Positions 7,849 to 17,075 are shown, counted from the first letter of the stretch. The stretch: DNA of 61,725 nt from SIG565 sp045646145 (GCA_045646145.1 JAZRKE010000078.1:1-61725); one strand, 5' to 3'. Notes: generated from the sequence alone by a model not told the origin. Program-made: numbers and translations.

Positions 7849-8937
7849 CTATTTTGACTTAGTTTCACAGTAGATGCAACGGCACACATTATTCTGCTTA
7901 TCGGTTACCTTGAAAATATGCTCTATCTCCTGCTCGCAGCTTGTTATACAGCGTGGATTTTTACACTCAATTTTATTGCGGATAATCTCACCTGTATCGG
8001 CAAAGGCGGTAACACCTTTATCATTTGCGCTATCAAGCAGCTTTAAAATCAGCGCCATTCTCATATATTTTCCGTTAAGTGCCTGTGTGAAATAACAGGC
8101 GCGTTTATCGGAATCTATCTTGACACTAATTTCATTAACCCTCGGAAGAGGATGTAAAATACTTAAATCCTCTTTTGCATTTTTAAGTTTTTCAGGGACT
8201 AAAATATAGCTATCCTTAAGCCTTAAATAGTCCTCTTCATTGAAGAAACGTTCACGTTGAACCCTGGTCATATAGAGAACATCAAGTTCAGGCATAGCGG
8301 TCTCTAAATCGGTGGTTTCATAGTATTCTATGCCCTTTTTATCGAGCACATCTTTTTTTATGTAGCTTGGCAACTTGAGTTCCTCAGGTGAAATAAGCAC
8401 AAACTTAACGCCATTATAACGGGAAAGTGCCGAAATCAGTGAGTGCACCGTTCTGCCGAATTTAAGATCGCCGCAAAAGCCAACGGTTATATCGGAAAGT
8501 CTCCCTTTTTCACGGTAAATAGTGAGTAAATCGGCAAGGGTCTGTGTGGGATGATTATGTCCACCGTCCCCTGCATTTATAACAGGGATACTTGCATTCA
8601 TTGCCGCTACAAGCGGTGCTCCCTCTTTCGGGTGGCGCATTGCAATAATATCGGCATATAGGCTAATAATTTTAGCTGTGTCAGCAACACTCTCACCCTT
8701 TGAGGAGGATGATGAACCGGCATCCGAAAAGCCTAAAACAGAGCCACCGAGCTCTATCATAGCAGCCTCAAAACTTAAGCGTGTTCTTGTGGACGGCTCG
8801 AAAAAGAGCGTCGCTATCTTTTTGCCCTTGCATTTTTCATTGTATTCCAGAGGATTTTCGATAATATCCATAGCGGTCTTAATAAGCTCGTCCAATTCCT
8901 CAACCGAAAAATCTAAAATATCAATTAAACTACGCAT
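7849..8937 (-). CDS. pyrB: Aspartate carbamoyltransferase fused to a PyrI-type zinc domain
   Basis: Catalyses carbamoyl phosphate plus aspartate to carbamoyl aspartate. Residues 1 to about 305 are a complete PyrB: FFEPSTRTRLSFEAA binds carbamoyl phosphate, followed by MRHPKEGA, GDGGHNHPTQTL, the aspartate-site MTRVQRERF and LHPLPRVNEI. The last 55 residues contain Cys-x4-Cys-x23-Cys-x2-Cys, the same spacing as the zinc site of the PyrI regulatory chain, but nothing corresponding to PyrI's N-terminal nucleotide-binding domain. The tail may hold catalytic trimers together without CTP/ATP allostery. The gene is last in the pyr operon; its ATG follows the pyrE stop by 1 nt. Confidence 0.95.
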   Translation of the reverse strand: MRSLIDILDFSVEELDELIKTAMDIIENPLEYNEKCKGKKIATLFFEPSTRTRLSFEAAMIELGGSVLGFSDAGSSSSSKGESVADTAKIISLYADIIAMRHPKEGAPLVAAMNASIPVINAGDGGHNHPTQTLADLLTIYREKGRLSDITVGFCGDLKFGRTVHSLISALSRYNGVKFVLISPEELKLPSYIKKDVLDKKGIEYYETTDLETAMPELDVLYMTRVQRERFFNEEDYLRLKDSYILVPEKLKNAKEDLSILHPLPRVNEISVKIDSDKRACYFTQALNGKYMRMALILKLLDSANDKGVTAFADTGEIIRNKIECKNPRCITSCEQEIEHIFKVTDKQNNVCRCIYCETKSK

Positions 8938-8938
8938 T

Positions 8939-9592
8939 TTATTCCTTTGCTCCGTTTATTTCAAGATAATTTTTAATTCTTTCAACATTTTCGCGGTTTT
9001 TCTCATCTTCCTCAAGGTACTCGATAATATCGTAAACATCAACTACCGAATACACAGGGAAGCCGAACTCTTCACCAACCTCTGCCATAGCAGATTTTTC
9101 GGTCTTACCCTTTTCTTTACGGTCAACCATAACGAAGGTTGCCACTACCTTTGAATCCTTTAAAGAGGATAAAATTTCCATACTCTCTCTGATAGCCGTT
9201 CCTGCGGTTATAACGTCCTCAACAATAACGATTTCTTCGTCTACAGGCTTATAACCTACGAAAACTCCGCCTTCACCGTGGTCCTTTTCCTCTTTTCTGT
9301 TAAAGAAGAAAGGGACGTCGAGCCCGTTTTCTGATAAAGCGCAGGCAACCGATACAGCTATCGGAATACCTTTGTATGCAGGACCGTAAAGCACTGTTTT
9401 TTTGTTGCCTATTTTCTCATCGTATGCCTTGGCATAGAACTGACCAAGACGTCTTATTTGGTCGCCTGTTTTGATGTCTCCGGCATTAATAAAATATGGG
9501 ATTTTTCTGCCTGATTTAGCGGTGAAATCGCCAAATTTAAGCACTCCCGCTTCCTCTAAAAACTGAATGAATTCTCTTTTATAGCCTTCCAT
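8939..9592 (-). CDS. pyrE: Orotate phosphoribosyltransferase
   Basis: Makes OMP from orotate and PRPP. The 217-residue protein has the PRPP loop as IVIVEDVITAGTAIRE, with FNRKEEKDHGEGG forming the flexible catalytic loop and GPAYKGIPIAV the upstream phosphate-binding stretch. It belongs to the short-type I OPRTases, close to E. coli PyrE in length. It lies 11 nt from pyrF and 1 nt from pyrB in the same transcript. Confidence 0.96.
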   Translation of the reverse strand: MEGYKREFIQFLEEAGVLKFGDFTAKSGRKIPYFINAGDIKTGDQIRRLGQFYAKAYDEKIGNKKTVLYGPAYKGIPIAVSVACALSENGLDVPFFFNRKEEKDHGEGGVFVGYKPVDEEIVIVEDVITAGTAIRESMEILSSLKDSKVVATFVMVDRKEKGKTEKSAMAEVGEEFGFPVYSVVDVYDIIEYLEEDEKNRENVERIKNYLEINGAKE

Positions 9593-9603
9593 AGTCCTTC
9601 TCC

Positions 9604-10302
9604 TTAATCAACAAATTCCGCTACGCAGCGTTCGTATGCTGCAACGGGGTCCTCTGCGGCGGTAATCGGACGACCAACAACGATATAATCTGAGCCGATT
9701 TTTTTAGCCTCGGCAGGTGTCATAACTCTCTTTTGGTCGCCAATATCGCCGTCGGCAAAGCGCACACCGGGGGTAATGGTTAAAAACTCTTTACCGCACT
9801 TTTCGTGCACCTTACCTGCCTCGAGTGGTGAGCAAACAACACCGTCAAGACCTGCCTTTTTAGCATTTGCGGCATAGTGCATAACAACCTTATCAATAGG
9901 CTCTCTTATCAGCAAATCGTTCTCCATACTCTCCTGGTCAGTAGAGGTAAGCTGTGTAACCGCTATAAGTAACGGTCTTGTACCATCTGGGCGGGTTAGC
10001 CCCTCGAGCGCCGCCTCCATCATACGACAGGTTCCTGCGGCGTGAAGATTAGTAATATCAACATCAAGTCCCGATAAAACCGCCATTGATTTTTTAACGG
10101 TGTTGGGAATATCGTGAAGCTTTAAATCAAGGAAAATCTTATGACCTCTTGCCTTAATCTCGCGAACAATTGCGGGACCCTCGGCATAGAAAAGCTCCAT
10201 ACCTATTTTAACAAACGGTTTTCTTCCTGTAAATTTATCAAGGAAGCTATAAACCGCCTCAGCGCTCGCGAAATCGCAAGCCACAATTACATCCTTACCC
10301 AT
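9604..10302 (-). CDS. pyrF: Orotidine 5'-phosphate decarboxylase
   Basis: Decarboxylates OMP to UMP. At 232 residues it is a normal short-type PyrF. The catalytic Asp-x-Lys-x-x-Asp signature is FLDLKLHDIPNTVKKS, with VIVACDFAS at the N-terminus and ITPGVRFADGD plus YIVVGRPITAAEDP at the phosphate-binding end. Its start overlaps the pyrD stop by one base (TAATG), so it is translationally coupled. Confidence 0.97.
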   Translation of the reverse strand: MGKDVIVACDFASAEAVYSFLDKFTGRKPFVKIGMELFYAEGPAIVREIKARGHKIFLDLKLHDIPNTVKKSMAVLSGLDVDITNLHAAGTCRMMEAALEGLTRPDGTRPLLIAVTQLTSTDQESMENDLLIREPIDKVVMHYAANAKKAGLDGVVCSPLEAGKVHEKCGKEFLTITPGVRFADGDIGDQKRVMTPAEAKKIGSDYIVVGRPITAAEDPVAAYERCVAEFVD

Positions 10303-11213
10303 TACTTAACTCCTCCTATAATAGCCTTTAAATTATCAATTCCGTATTTTTTCATAACATGGGGTAAATCCTCAATTATATCTTTACAAGCGGTAGGCTC
10401 TACTAAATTAGCCGCGCCGATTTCTACGGCCGTCGCACCGGCAAGCATCATCTCAATTACATCCTCGGCACTGCTCACGCCACCCATACCAATAACGGGG
10501 ATATTAACCGCTTGGCTCACCTGGTAAACCATTCTCACAGCGACCGGAAAAATTGCGGGACCCGAAAATCCGCCCATTTTATTGGCAATAACAGGCTTTC
10601 TTGTCTTTAAATCTATTCTCATTCCGAGCATTGTGTTAATAAGGCTTATACCGTCAGCCCCTGCCTCTTCACACGCCTTAGCAATAGCCACAATATCGGT
10701 AACATTGGGCGATAACTTTACGATTACTGGCTTGGTAGTAACCTTTTTAACAGCCGCTACAACCTCTGCCGCCGCCTCGGGTGAAGTTCCGAAGCTCATA
10801 CCGCCGCCGTGAACATTAGGGCAACTAACATTTACTTCGAGCCAACCCACCTGAGCCTCTTTATCAAGTTTTTCACAGGTGTAAACATAATCCTCAACCG
10901 AAAAGCCGCTAACGTTAGCCATTACAGGCTTATTAAAGCACTTCTTTAATTTTGGCAGTTCCTCGTTCATTACCTTTTCTACACCGGGATTTTGCAGTCC
11001 TACAGCGTTTATCATACCCGCTGTACATTCTGCAATTCTCGGTGTTGGGTTGCCAAAACGTGCATCTCTGGTTGTGCCCTTAAAGGAAAATGTGCCGAGA
11101 ATATTTATATCGTAAATATCGGCAAATTCATAGCCGAAACCAAAGGTGCCACTAGCAGGAATTACGGGATTATCAAGCTCTATTCCGCATAAATTAACGC
11201 TTAATTTTCCCAT
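10302..11213 (-). CDS. pyrD: Dihydroorotate dehydrogenase, class 1B catalytic subunit
   Basis: FMN flavoprotein oxidising dihydroorotate to orotate, with electrons passed to PyrK and NAD. The family shows as LDNPVIPASGTFGFG, NVSCPNVHGGGMSFG with the catalytic Cys, IVKLSPNVTDI and VIGMGGVSSAEDVIE. The start is the ATG reading MGKLSVNL because a strong AAGGAGGAG lies just upstream. A longer in-frame extension would run into pyrK without a ribosome binding site. It overlaps the end of pyrK by 13 nt, typical of these paired subunits. Confidence 0.97.
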   Translation of the reverse strand: MGKLSVNLCGIELDNPVIPASGTFGFGYEFADIYDINILGTFSFKGTTRDARFGNPTPRIAECTAGMINAVGLQNPGVEKVMNEELPKLKKCFNKPVMANVSGFSVEDYVYTCEKLDKEAQVGWLEVNVSCPNVHGGGMSFGTSPEAAAEVVAAVKKVTTKPVIVKLSPNVTDIVAIAKACEEAGADGISLINTMLGMRIDLKTRKPVIANKMGGFSGPAIFPVAVRMVYQVSQAVNIPVIGMGGVSSAEDVIEMMLAGATAVEIGAANLVEPTACKDIIEDLPHVMKKYGIDNLKAIIGGVK

Positions 11214-11935
11214 AAAATCTCCTCCTTTTTCATAACGGGGCCCTCTTTGCAAATTCGCTTATAGCCCGTTATGGTTTTACAGCTACAGCCCATACAGGCA
11301 CCGAAACCGCAACCCATACGCTCTTCAAAACTCAGTTCTCCCGAAGTGGTTGAGGCTTTATAAATAGCCTTTAACATCGGCTCGGGACCGCAGGTGTAAA
11401 AGTAAGTGTAGCTTTCGGGCATAGCGTCGGTTACAAAGCCTTTTACTCCGTATGAGCCGTCGGCAGTGCATACAGTAACGCTGCAGCCCAAATTTTTAAA
11501 TTCTTCTTCACAGAAGATTTCCCTTTTCGTATTAAAACCAAGAACTACCGAAACCTTTTTACCCTCGGCAGACAGTCTTTTAGCGAGTAAATAGAGTGGT
11601 GGCACACCCACGCCGCCTCCAAGAAGCACGGGGCGCTCTCCCGAAAGACTCAAATCATAGCCGTTGCCAAGGCCAGTTAAAACGTCAAGCCTTTCGCCCA
11701 CCGCCATTTTGCTCATCTGCTCGGTGCCGTGTCCTACAACCTTATAGATTATGGTAACGGTGTCGCCGTTTACATCATAAACCGAAATGGGACGGCGAAG
11801 ATATTTGCCGGTGAGCTTTATGTTTATAAACTGACCTGCATTAGTTATGGCAGAAGTGTCGCCTATAAGCGACATCCTCAGCACGTTATCGGTCAAATTT
11901 ACATTTTCGGTAATTTGAAAAATTCCTTGTTTCAT
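11201..11935 (-). CDS. pyrK: Dihydroorotate dehydrogenase electron-transfer subunit
   Basis: Iron-sulfur flavoprotein partner of PyrD that passes electrons to NAD. It has a FAD-binding barrel (RRPISVYDV motif), an NAD-binding domain (LLGGGVGVPPLYLLAK, YTCGPEPMLK) and a C-terminal [2Fe-2S] motif. The cluster cysteines lie in MGCGFGACMGCSCK followed by a more distal Cys in YKRICKEG. The 244-residue length is typical. It is between carB and pyrD, as in many Firmicutes. Confidence 0.96.
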   Translation of the reverse strand: MKQGIFQITENVNLTDNVLRMSLIGDTSAITNAGQFINIKLTGKYLRRPISVYDVNGDTVTIIYKVVGHGTEQMSKMAVGERLDVLTGLGNGYDLSLSGERPVLLGGGVGVPPLYLLAKRLSAEGKKVSVVLGFNTKREIFCEEEFKNLGCSVTVCTADGSYGVKGFVTDAMPESYTYFYTCGPEPMLKAIYKASTTSGELSFEERMGCGFGACMGCSCKTITGYKRICKEGPVMKKEEILWEN

Positions 11936-11946
11936 TTTAATTTTCC

Positions 11947-14900
11947 TTATGCATCTATCGTTGAAATTGTAAGCGTAATTTCCTCTAAAACATCGAGCAG
12001 TACCTTAACGGTATCAAGTGCTGTAAACAGGGTTATATTGTTTTCGGTTGCAATATGTCTTATCTGCTGACCGTCACTTTCAGGCCCTCCTGCATTAATA
12101 TCCTTAGTGTTTATAACATAGGCAATATGACCCTGACGGATAGCCTCGGGAATTTCCTCACTACCATCGCCTATTTTACCTAAAGCGTGGGTGCGAATTC
12201 CATTCTTCTTTAAGAAGTTAGCGGTGCCCTCTGTTGCCTGAATGTTAAAGCCTAAATTGTAGAAACGGCGGATAAGCGGCAGTGCCTCCTCCTTATCCTT
12301 ATCGGCAATGGTAGCAAAAACAGTACCGTAGTTCTGCAGATGCATACCCGATGCCTGAAGCGCCTTATAGAGTGCACGGTTCAGTTTGTCATCATAACCG
12401 ATAGCCTCACCTGTCGACTTCATCTCGGGGGAGAGATAAGCATCAAGTCCGCGAAGCTTATTGAATGAGAACACGGGTACCTTTACATACCAACGCTTTT
12501 TCTCATCGGGATAAATATCGAAAATCCCCTGCTCTTTAAGTGATTTGCCGAGGATTACCTCGGTTGCTATGTCCGCGAGGCTGTAGCCGGTAGACTTTGA
12601 AAGGAACGGAACTGTACGTGAAGAACGGGGATTTACCTCGATTATATAAACGTCGTCCTTTTCGTCAACTATGAACTGAATGTTGTAAAGACCTACAATT
12701 CCAATACCAAGACCTAATTTCTTAGCATACTGCAGAATTGTACCCTTTACCTTATCCGAAATGCTGAATGATGGGTAAACGCTGATACTGTCGCCCGAGT
12801 GTACGCCTGTACGCTCAACAAGCTCCATAATACCGGGCACAAAAACATCTCTGCCATCGCAAATAGCGTCAACCTCAACCTCTTTGCCCTGAATATACTT
12901 ATCAACAAGCACAGGCTTGTCTTCATCAATTTCAACGGCGGTTTTAAGGTAGTGGCGAAGTTGATTTTCATCCGCTACTATCTGCATTGCTCTACCACCG
13001 AGAACAAAACTCGGACGAACGAGCACCGGATAACCTATTTCTGCGGCTGCGGCAATTCCATCCTCAATCTTTGTAACGGCTTTGCCCTTCGGCTGCGGAA
13101 TGTTAAGGTCTCTGAGAATTTTCTCAAAGCTATCGCGATTTTCCGCACGTTCAATTGCATCGCAGTCGGTACCGATAATCTTAACTCCGCGTTGCATTAG
13201 CGGCTCGGCAAGATTAATTGCAGTCTGACCGCCAAGCGAAGCGATAACTCCCTCCGGCTTTTCAAACTCGATAATGTTCATAACATCCTCGGGAGTGAGC
13301 GGCTCAAAATAGAGCTTATCTGCGGTTGTATAGTCGGTTGAAACGGTTTCGGGATTATTATTTATAATAATAGCCTCATAGCCCGAATTCTTAATTGTTG
13401 TAACAGCGTGAACGGTAGAATAGTCGAATTCTACGCCCTGACCGATACGAATGGGTCCTGCGCCCAGCACTACAATCTTCTTTTTATCGGTAAGACGAGA
13501 AGCATTCTCGCCTGTATAAGAGGAATAGAAGTAAGGAATATACGCGCCTGTGTGGCAGGTATCAACCATTTTGAAAACGGGGAATAGCTTATGCTCCTTG
13601 CGGAAATTGAACACCTCAATTTCGGTGCACTCCCACATCCTTGCAACATATTTATCTGAGAAGCCCATCTTCTTGGCAACCTTTAAAGTGTCAAGTGAGA
13701 AGGGATTTTCCTTAAGGGTGCGCTCCATATTGATGATATTTTTAATTGCCTCAAGGAAGAAGGGTGTGATTTTGGTAATAGAGTGGATTTGCTCAACCGT
13801 CGCACCTCTATAAAGTATTTCAGCGATAGCAAATATGTTATCGTCACGGAACTCGCTTATATAAGAAAGTATATCCTCATCGCTCATATTATCAAATTTA
13901 TGGTGATAGATATGATTTACGCCAACCTCAAGTGAGCGTATTCCCTTTAGCAGACACTCTTCAAGGTTAGAACCAATACCCATTACCTCACCTGTCGCCT
14001 TCATCTGTGTTCCAAGGCTATTGGAAGCAGTTGTAAACTTATCAAACGGGAAACGGGGTAATTTTGCAATTACGTAATCAAGCTTCGGCTCGAAAGCGGC
14101 ATTAGTGTTTGCAATAGCAATTTCTTCAAGTGCCATACCAAGCGCAATTTTAGCGGTAACACGTGCTATCGGGTAGCCGCTTGCCTTGGAAGCGAGTGCT
14201 GAAGAGCGTGAAACACGGGGGTTAACCTCAATCAAATAATATTCATTGGTTGTGGGGTGAAGTGCAAACTGAACATTACAGCCACCGCAGATTTTAAGCT
14301 CACGGATAAGCTTAATAGCGCTATCGTTGAGCATCTTTTCCTGCTCGGGTGTAAGTGTCATAATAGGCGCTACAACGAGCGAGTCGCCTGTGTGAACACC
14401 AACGGGGTCGATATTTTCCATACCGCAGATGGTTATGGCGTGGTCGTTAGAGTCACGCATAACCTCAAACTCAATTTCCTTATAGCCCTTAACGCTCTTT
14501 TCGATAAGCACCTGAGAAACAGGAGATAATTTAAAGGCATTAAGACCGATTTCAACAAGCTCTTCTTGCGTTTCAGCAAAGCCGCCGCCTGTACCACCCA
14601 AGGTAAAGGCAGGGCGAAGCACTACGGGGTAGCCTATTTTTTCGGCCGCCTTTTTAGCCTCTTCAATGTTGTAGGTAATTTCTGAGGGAATGGTCGGCTC
14701 ACCAATAGACTGGCAAAGCTCCTTAAATAACTCTCGGTCCTCGGCGCGTTCAATACTCTCACTGCTCGTGCCCAAAAGCTCTACACCGCACTCCTTTAAA
14801 ATACCCTTCTTTTCAAGCTGCATTGCTATATTAAGACCTGTCTGACCGCCGATACCGGGAACGATAGCGTCGGGACGCTCAAAACGGAGAATTTTTGCAA

Positions 14901-15120
14901 TGTATTCAAGGGTTAGTGGTTCCATATAAACCTTGTCCGCAATAGTGGTGTCGGTCATAATTGTAGCAGGGTTTGAGTTTACGAGCACTACCTCGTAGCC
15001 CTCCTCTTTAAGCGCAAGACACGCCTGAGTTCCTGCATAGTCGAACTCTGCCGCCTGACCTATAACAATAGGGCCTGAGCCAATAATCAGTACCTTTTTA
15101 ATGTCTGTTCTCTTTGCCAT
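11947..15120 (-). CDS. carB: Carbamoyl phosphate synthase large subunit
   Basis: Makes carbamoyl phosphate from bicarbonate, ATP and ammonia delivered from CarA. The 1057-residue protein has the full internal duplication. Each half has a KKVLIIGSGPI-like or KKIVVLGAGPI-like start, an ATP-grasp domain (LGGTGGGFA and VLGGRAMQIV) and a NPR metal-binding motif (LIEVNPRVSRSSAL, IIEVNPRSSRTVPF). An MGS-like allosteric domain forms the C-terminus. There is no carA beside it, unlike the usual carA-carB pairing. The small subunit must be elsewhere. Confidence 0.98.
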   Translation of the reverse strand: MAKRTDIKKVLIIGSGPIVIGQAAEFDYAGTQACLALKEEGYEVVLVNSNPATIMTDTTIADKVYMEPLTLEYIAKILRFERPDAIVPGIGGQTGLNIAMQLEKKGILKECGVELLGTSSESIERAEDRELFKELCQSIGEPTIPSEITYNIEEAKKAAEKIGYPVVLRPAFTLGGTGGGFAETQEELVEIGLNAFKLSPVSQVLIEKSVKGYKEIEFEVMRDSNDHAITICGMENIDPVGVHTGDSLVVAPIMTLTPEQEKMLNDSAIKLIRELKICGGCNVQFALHPTTNEYYLIEVNPRVSRSSALASKASGYPIARVTAKIALGMALEEIAIANTNAAFEPKLDYVIAKLPRFPFDKFTTASNSLGTQMKATGEVMGIGSNLEECLLKGIRSLEVGVNHIYHHKFDNMSDEDILSYISEFRDDNIFAIAEILYRGATVEQIHSITKITPFFLEAIKNIINMERTLKENPFSLDTLKVAKKMGFSDKYVARMWECTEIEVFNFRKEHKLFPVFKMVDTCHTGAYIPYFYSSYTGENASRLTDKKKIVVLGAGPIRIGQGVEFDYSTVHAVTTIKNSGYEAIIINNNPETVSTDYTTADKLYFEPLTPEDVMNIIEFEKPEGVIASLGGQTAINLAEPLMQRGVKIIGTDCDAIERAENRDSFEKILRDLNIPQPKGKAVTKIEDGIAAAAEIGYPVLVRPSFVLGGRAMQIVADENQLRHYLKTAVEIDEDKPVLVDKYIQGKEVEVDAICDGRDVFVPGIMELVERTGVHSGDSISVYPSFSISDKVKGTILQYAKKLGLGIGIVGLYNIQFIVDEKDDVYIIEVNPRSSRTVPFLSKSTGYSLADIATEVILGKSLKEQGIFDIYPDEKKRWYVKVPVFSFNKLRGLDAYLSPEMKSTGEAIGYDDKLNRALYKALQASGMHLQNYGTVFATIADKDKEEALPLIRRFYNLGFNIQATEGTANFLKKNGIRTHALGKIGDGSEEIPEAIRQGHIAYVINTKDINAGGPESDGQQIRHIATENNITLFTALDTVKVLLDVLEEITLTISTIDA

Positions 15121-15134
15121 AACTTTTCCTCCGT

Positions 15135-16340
15135 TTATTTCTTATATACAATTTTTGTGTTTTTAACTGTTAACTGGTTTTCTCCGAAAAGCCTGTGGCT
15201 TTCGAAGGGCGTCGCCTTACCGAGCGACAAAAATTCTTCGGGGTTTACGGTAAATTCCTTATCTAAATCCCACACGCTGAAGCCGTCTGACTTAAGACCG
15301 AAACGCTCGCTCGCATTGGTTACGAGCAAATCTATAAGTCTTTCAAGCGTTATTATTCCTTTTTTAACAAAGTGGGTGTTAAGTAGCGGTAGCGCCGTTT
15401 CGAGCCCTACTATACCGAATGCGCTTTTCTCGAGCCCTCGGGACTTTTCTTCACGTGAATGCGGTGCGTGGTCGGTTGCAATCATATCAATCGTACCGTC
15501 AAGCACGCCTTCTATCAGCGCCTCTTTATCACTTCTATCTCTTAGCGGCGGATTCATTTTAAATCTACCGTGCTCCTCTAAATTGCTGTCATCGAGAATT
15601 AAATAATGCGGACCCGTTTCTGTTGTTACGTCAATTCCGCTTTTTTTAGCCTCACGGATGAGCTGCACACTTTCTTTACAGGAAATGTGGCAGACGTGGT
15701 ATTTAGCGCCCGTTTTAGCCGCAAGTTCTAAATCTCTGGCAATCGGTCTCCATTCACTCTCTGAACAGATACCTTTATGACCGTGCGCCTCGGCGTATTT
15801 ACCCTTATGGATATATCCGCCTTGGAGCAGCGAATTATCCTCGCAGTGCGCCACTATTATTTTGCCGAGTTCTCGGGCTATAAGCATTGCCTCTTTCATT
15901 AAATCGGCATTCTGCACACCCTTTCCGTCATCAGAAAAGGCACAGACAAAGGGCGCCATTTTTTCAAAATCGGCGAGCTTTTCGCCCTGCTGTCCTACCG
16001 TTATTGAGCCGTAGGGGATTACGTTTATAAGTCCCGCCTTGTTTATTAAGTCGAGCTGTATCTGCAAATTCTCGGCGCTATCGGGTACGGGATTCAGGTT
16101 AGGCATTGTGCATACGGTGGTGTAGCCTCCGCGAGCCGCAGAAAGTGAGCCCGACACGATAGTTTCCTTATAAGAAAAACCCGGCTCACGAAAATGCACA
16201 TGCACGTCCGTAAATCCGGGTAAAACAGTAAATCTGCTATTGTTAAGAAATGAAAACTCTCCCGATAAAATGTCGGTAACGGAGGAAACACTTATACCCA
16301 TCTTTTCAAGTCCTATATGCTGAGCCTTAAGCTGTGCCAT
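15135..16340 (-). CDS. pyrC: Dihydroorotase
   Basis: Zinc amidohydrolase cyclising carbamoyl aspartate to dihydroorotate. Metal and substrate ligands are visible as DVHVHFREPGFSYKE, IVAHCEDN, KYHVCHIS and MIATDHAPHSREEKSRG, the class I (long) dihydroorotase pattern. At 401 residues it is slightly shorter than the usual ~425 because the N-terminal beta-sandwich strand before the HxH motif is short. The start has TAGGAGGAAAAACAATG. It is the first gene behind the PyrR-type attenuator. Confidence 0.95.
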   Translation of the reverse strand: MAQLKAQHIGLEKMGISVSSVTDILSGEFSFLNNSRFTVLPGFTDVHVHFREPGFSYKETIVSGSLSAARGGYTTVCTMPNLNPVPDSAENLQIQLDLINKAGLINVIPYGSITVGQQGEKLADFEKMAPFVCAFSDDGKGVQNADLMKEAMLIARELGKIIVAHCEDNSLLQGGYIHKGKYAEAHGHKGICSESEWRPIARDLELAAKTGAKYHVCHISCKESVQLIREAKKSGIDVTTETGPHYLILDDSNLEEHGRFKMNPPLRDRSDKEALIEGVLDGTIDMIATDHAPHSREEKSRGLEKSAFGIVGLETALPLLNTHFVKKGIITLERLIDLLVTNASERFGLKSDGFSVWDLDKEFTVNPEEFLSLGKATPFESHRLFGENQLTVKNTKIVYKK

Positions 16341-16355
16341 TGTTTTTCCTCCTAT

Positions 16356-16383
16356 AAAAAAAGCCTTGCCGATGCGGCAAGGC
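16356..16383 (-). terminator. Attenuator terminator before pyrC
   Basis: A perfect 9-bp stem (GCCTTGCCG/CGGCAAGGC, loop CAT) at 16363-16383 is followed by seven T residues on the minus strand. It sits between the pyr promoter and the pyrC ribosome binding site, so it must be regulated for the operon to be expressed. Confidence 0.93.
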
Positions 16384-16462
16384 GGTAAAGTTAATCCGAG
16401 ATGGGCGCAGGTATACTCTGCCCCTCACCAATTCTCTATCCCAATCTTGCCGATATCTCGTA
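16384..16462 (-). promoter_or_regulatory. Candidate PyrR-dependent attenuator leader
   Basis: On the minus strand CGAGAT (16455-16460) pairs with ATCTCG (16397-16402) to close a structured element holding a GAGGGGCAGAG...CTGCGCCC hairpin. The sequence CGGCAAG at 16446-16452, inside the first arm region, is identical to the 3' arm of the terminator and can pair with the terminator's 5' arm instead. That gives the classic set of anti-antiterminator, antiterminator and terminator. PyrR encoded just upstream is the likely ligand-responsive protein, but the match to the Bacillus PyrR-binding loop (GUGAGGGGC versus GAGAGGCU) is only partial. Confidence 0.7.
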
Positions 16463-16487
16463 TCGCCTTAAAGATTTCATTTAGATT

Positions 16488-16516
16488 ATTATACTACTGT
16501 GGCACTAATTTGTCAA
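16488..16516 (-). promoter_or_regulatory. Sigma-A promoter for pyrC-carB-pyrKDFEB
   Basis: Consensus TTGACA (16511-16516), 17-nt spacer, TATAAT (16488-16493). It lies in the pyrR-pyrC gap, so the structural genes have their own promoter in addition to any read-through from pyrR. Confidence 0.92.
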
Positions 16517-16526
16517 CGGTAAACCA

Positions 16527-17075
16527 CTAATTTTCGATAATTTTTTCGGCTATGTAAACACCCGTTTCGTTATCAAATTCAGAAACACGAACCAGCACCT
16601 TTTCGTTTTGTGCAGTAGGTACATTTTTGCAGACGTAATCCGCCCTTATAGGCAATTCTCTGTGTCCCCTATCGACAAGAACGGCAAGCTGTAGCGCCTT
16701 TGGTCTGCCAAAGGCAAATACCGACTCTATTGCCGCTCTGGCAGTTCTGCCTGTATAGAGCACGTCGTCAACAATTATCACCGTTTTATCGGTTATATCA
16801 CAGGGGAAATGGCATTCACCCGCAAGGGTTTGCTTATCGGCATCTGACAAATCGTCACGGTGCGGTGTTGTGTCAAGATAGCCCACAGGCACCCTAATAT
16901 TTTCAAATTTTTCGATATTTTCGGCTAACATACGGCTTAGCGGCACACCCCTGCGCTTAACGCCGAGCAAAATTACGTTATCGGCACCGTTATTCTTCTC
17001 GATTATTTCGTGTGTGATACGCGCCATTGCACGAGTTACGGCAATTTCGTCCATAATTTTGGATTTTATTTTCAT
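16527..17075 (-). CDS. pyrR: PyrR, pyrimidine operon attenuation regulator / UPRTase
   Basis: Bifunctional protein that binds pyr leader RNA when UMP/UTP is high and has uracil phosphoribosyltransferase activity. The family signature is the PRPP loop VIIVDDVLYTGRTARAA, with VILLGVKRRGVPLSRML near the N-terminus and LVDRGHRELPIRADYVCKN near the C-terminus. I choose the ATG reading MKIKSKIMDE because GGAGG lies directly upstream. An in-frame TTG four codons earlier would include that ribosome binding site in the coding region. Usual family length is about 180 residues, matching. Confidence 0.97.
   Translation of the reverse strand: MKIKSKIMDEIAVTRAMARITHEIIEKNNGADNVILLGVKRRGVPLSRMLAENIEKFENIRVPVGYLDTTPHRDDLSDADKQTLAGECHFPCDITDKTVIIVDDVLYTGRTARAAIESVFAFGRPKALQLAVLVDRGHRELPIRADYVCKNVPTAQNEKVLVRVSEFDNETGVYIAEKIIEN

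Noticed and set aside
15157..15606. A 149-codon plus-strand frame opposite pyrC
   Set aside because: Serine-rich antisense shadow of a well-supported gene.
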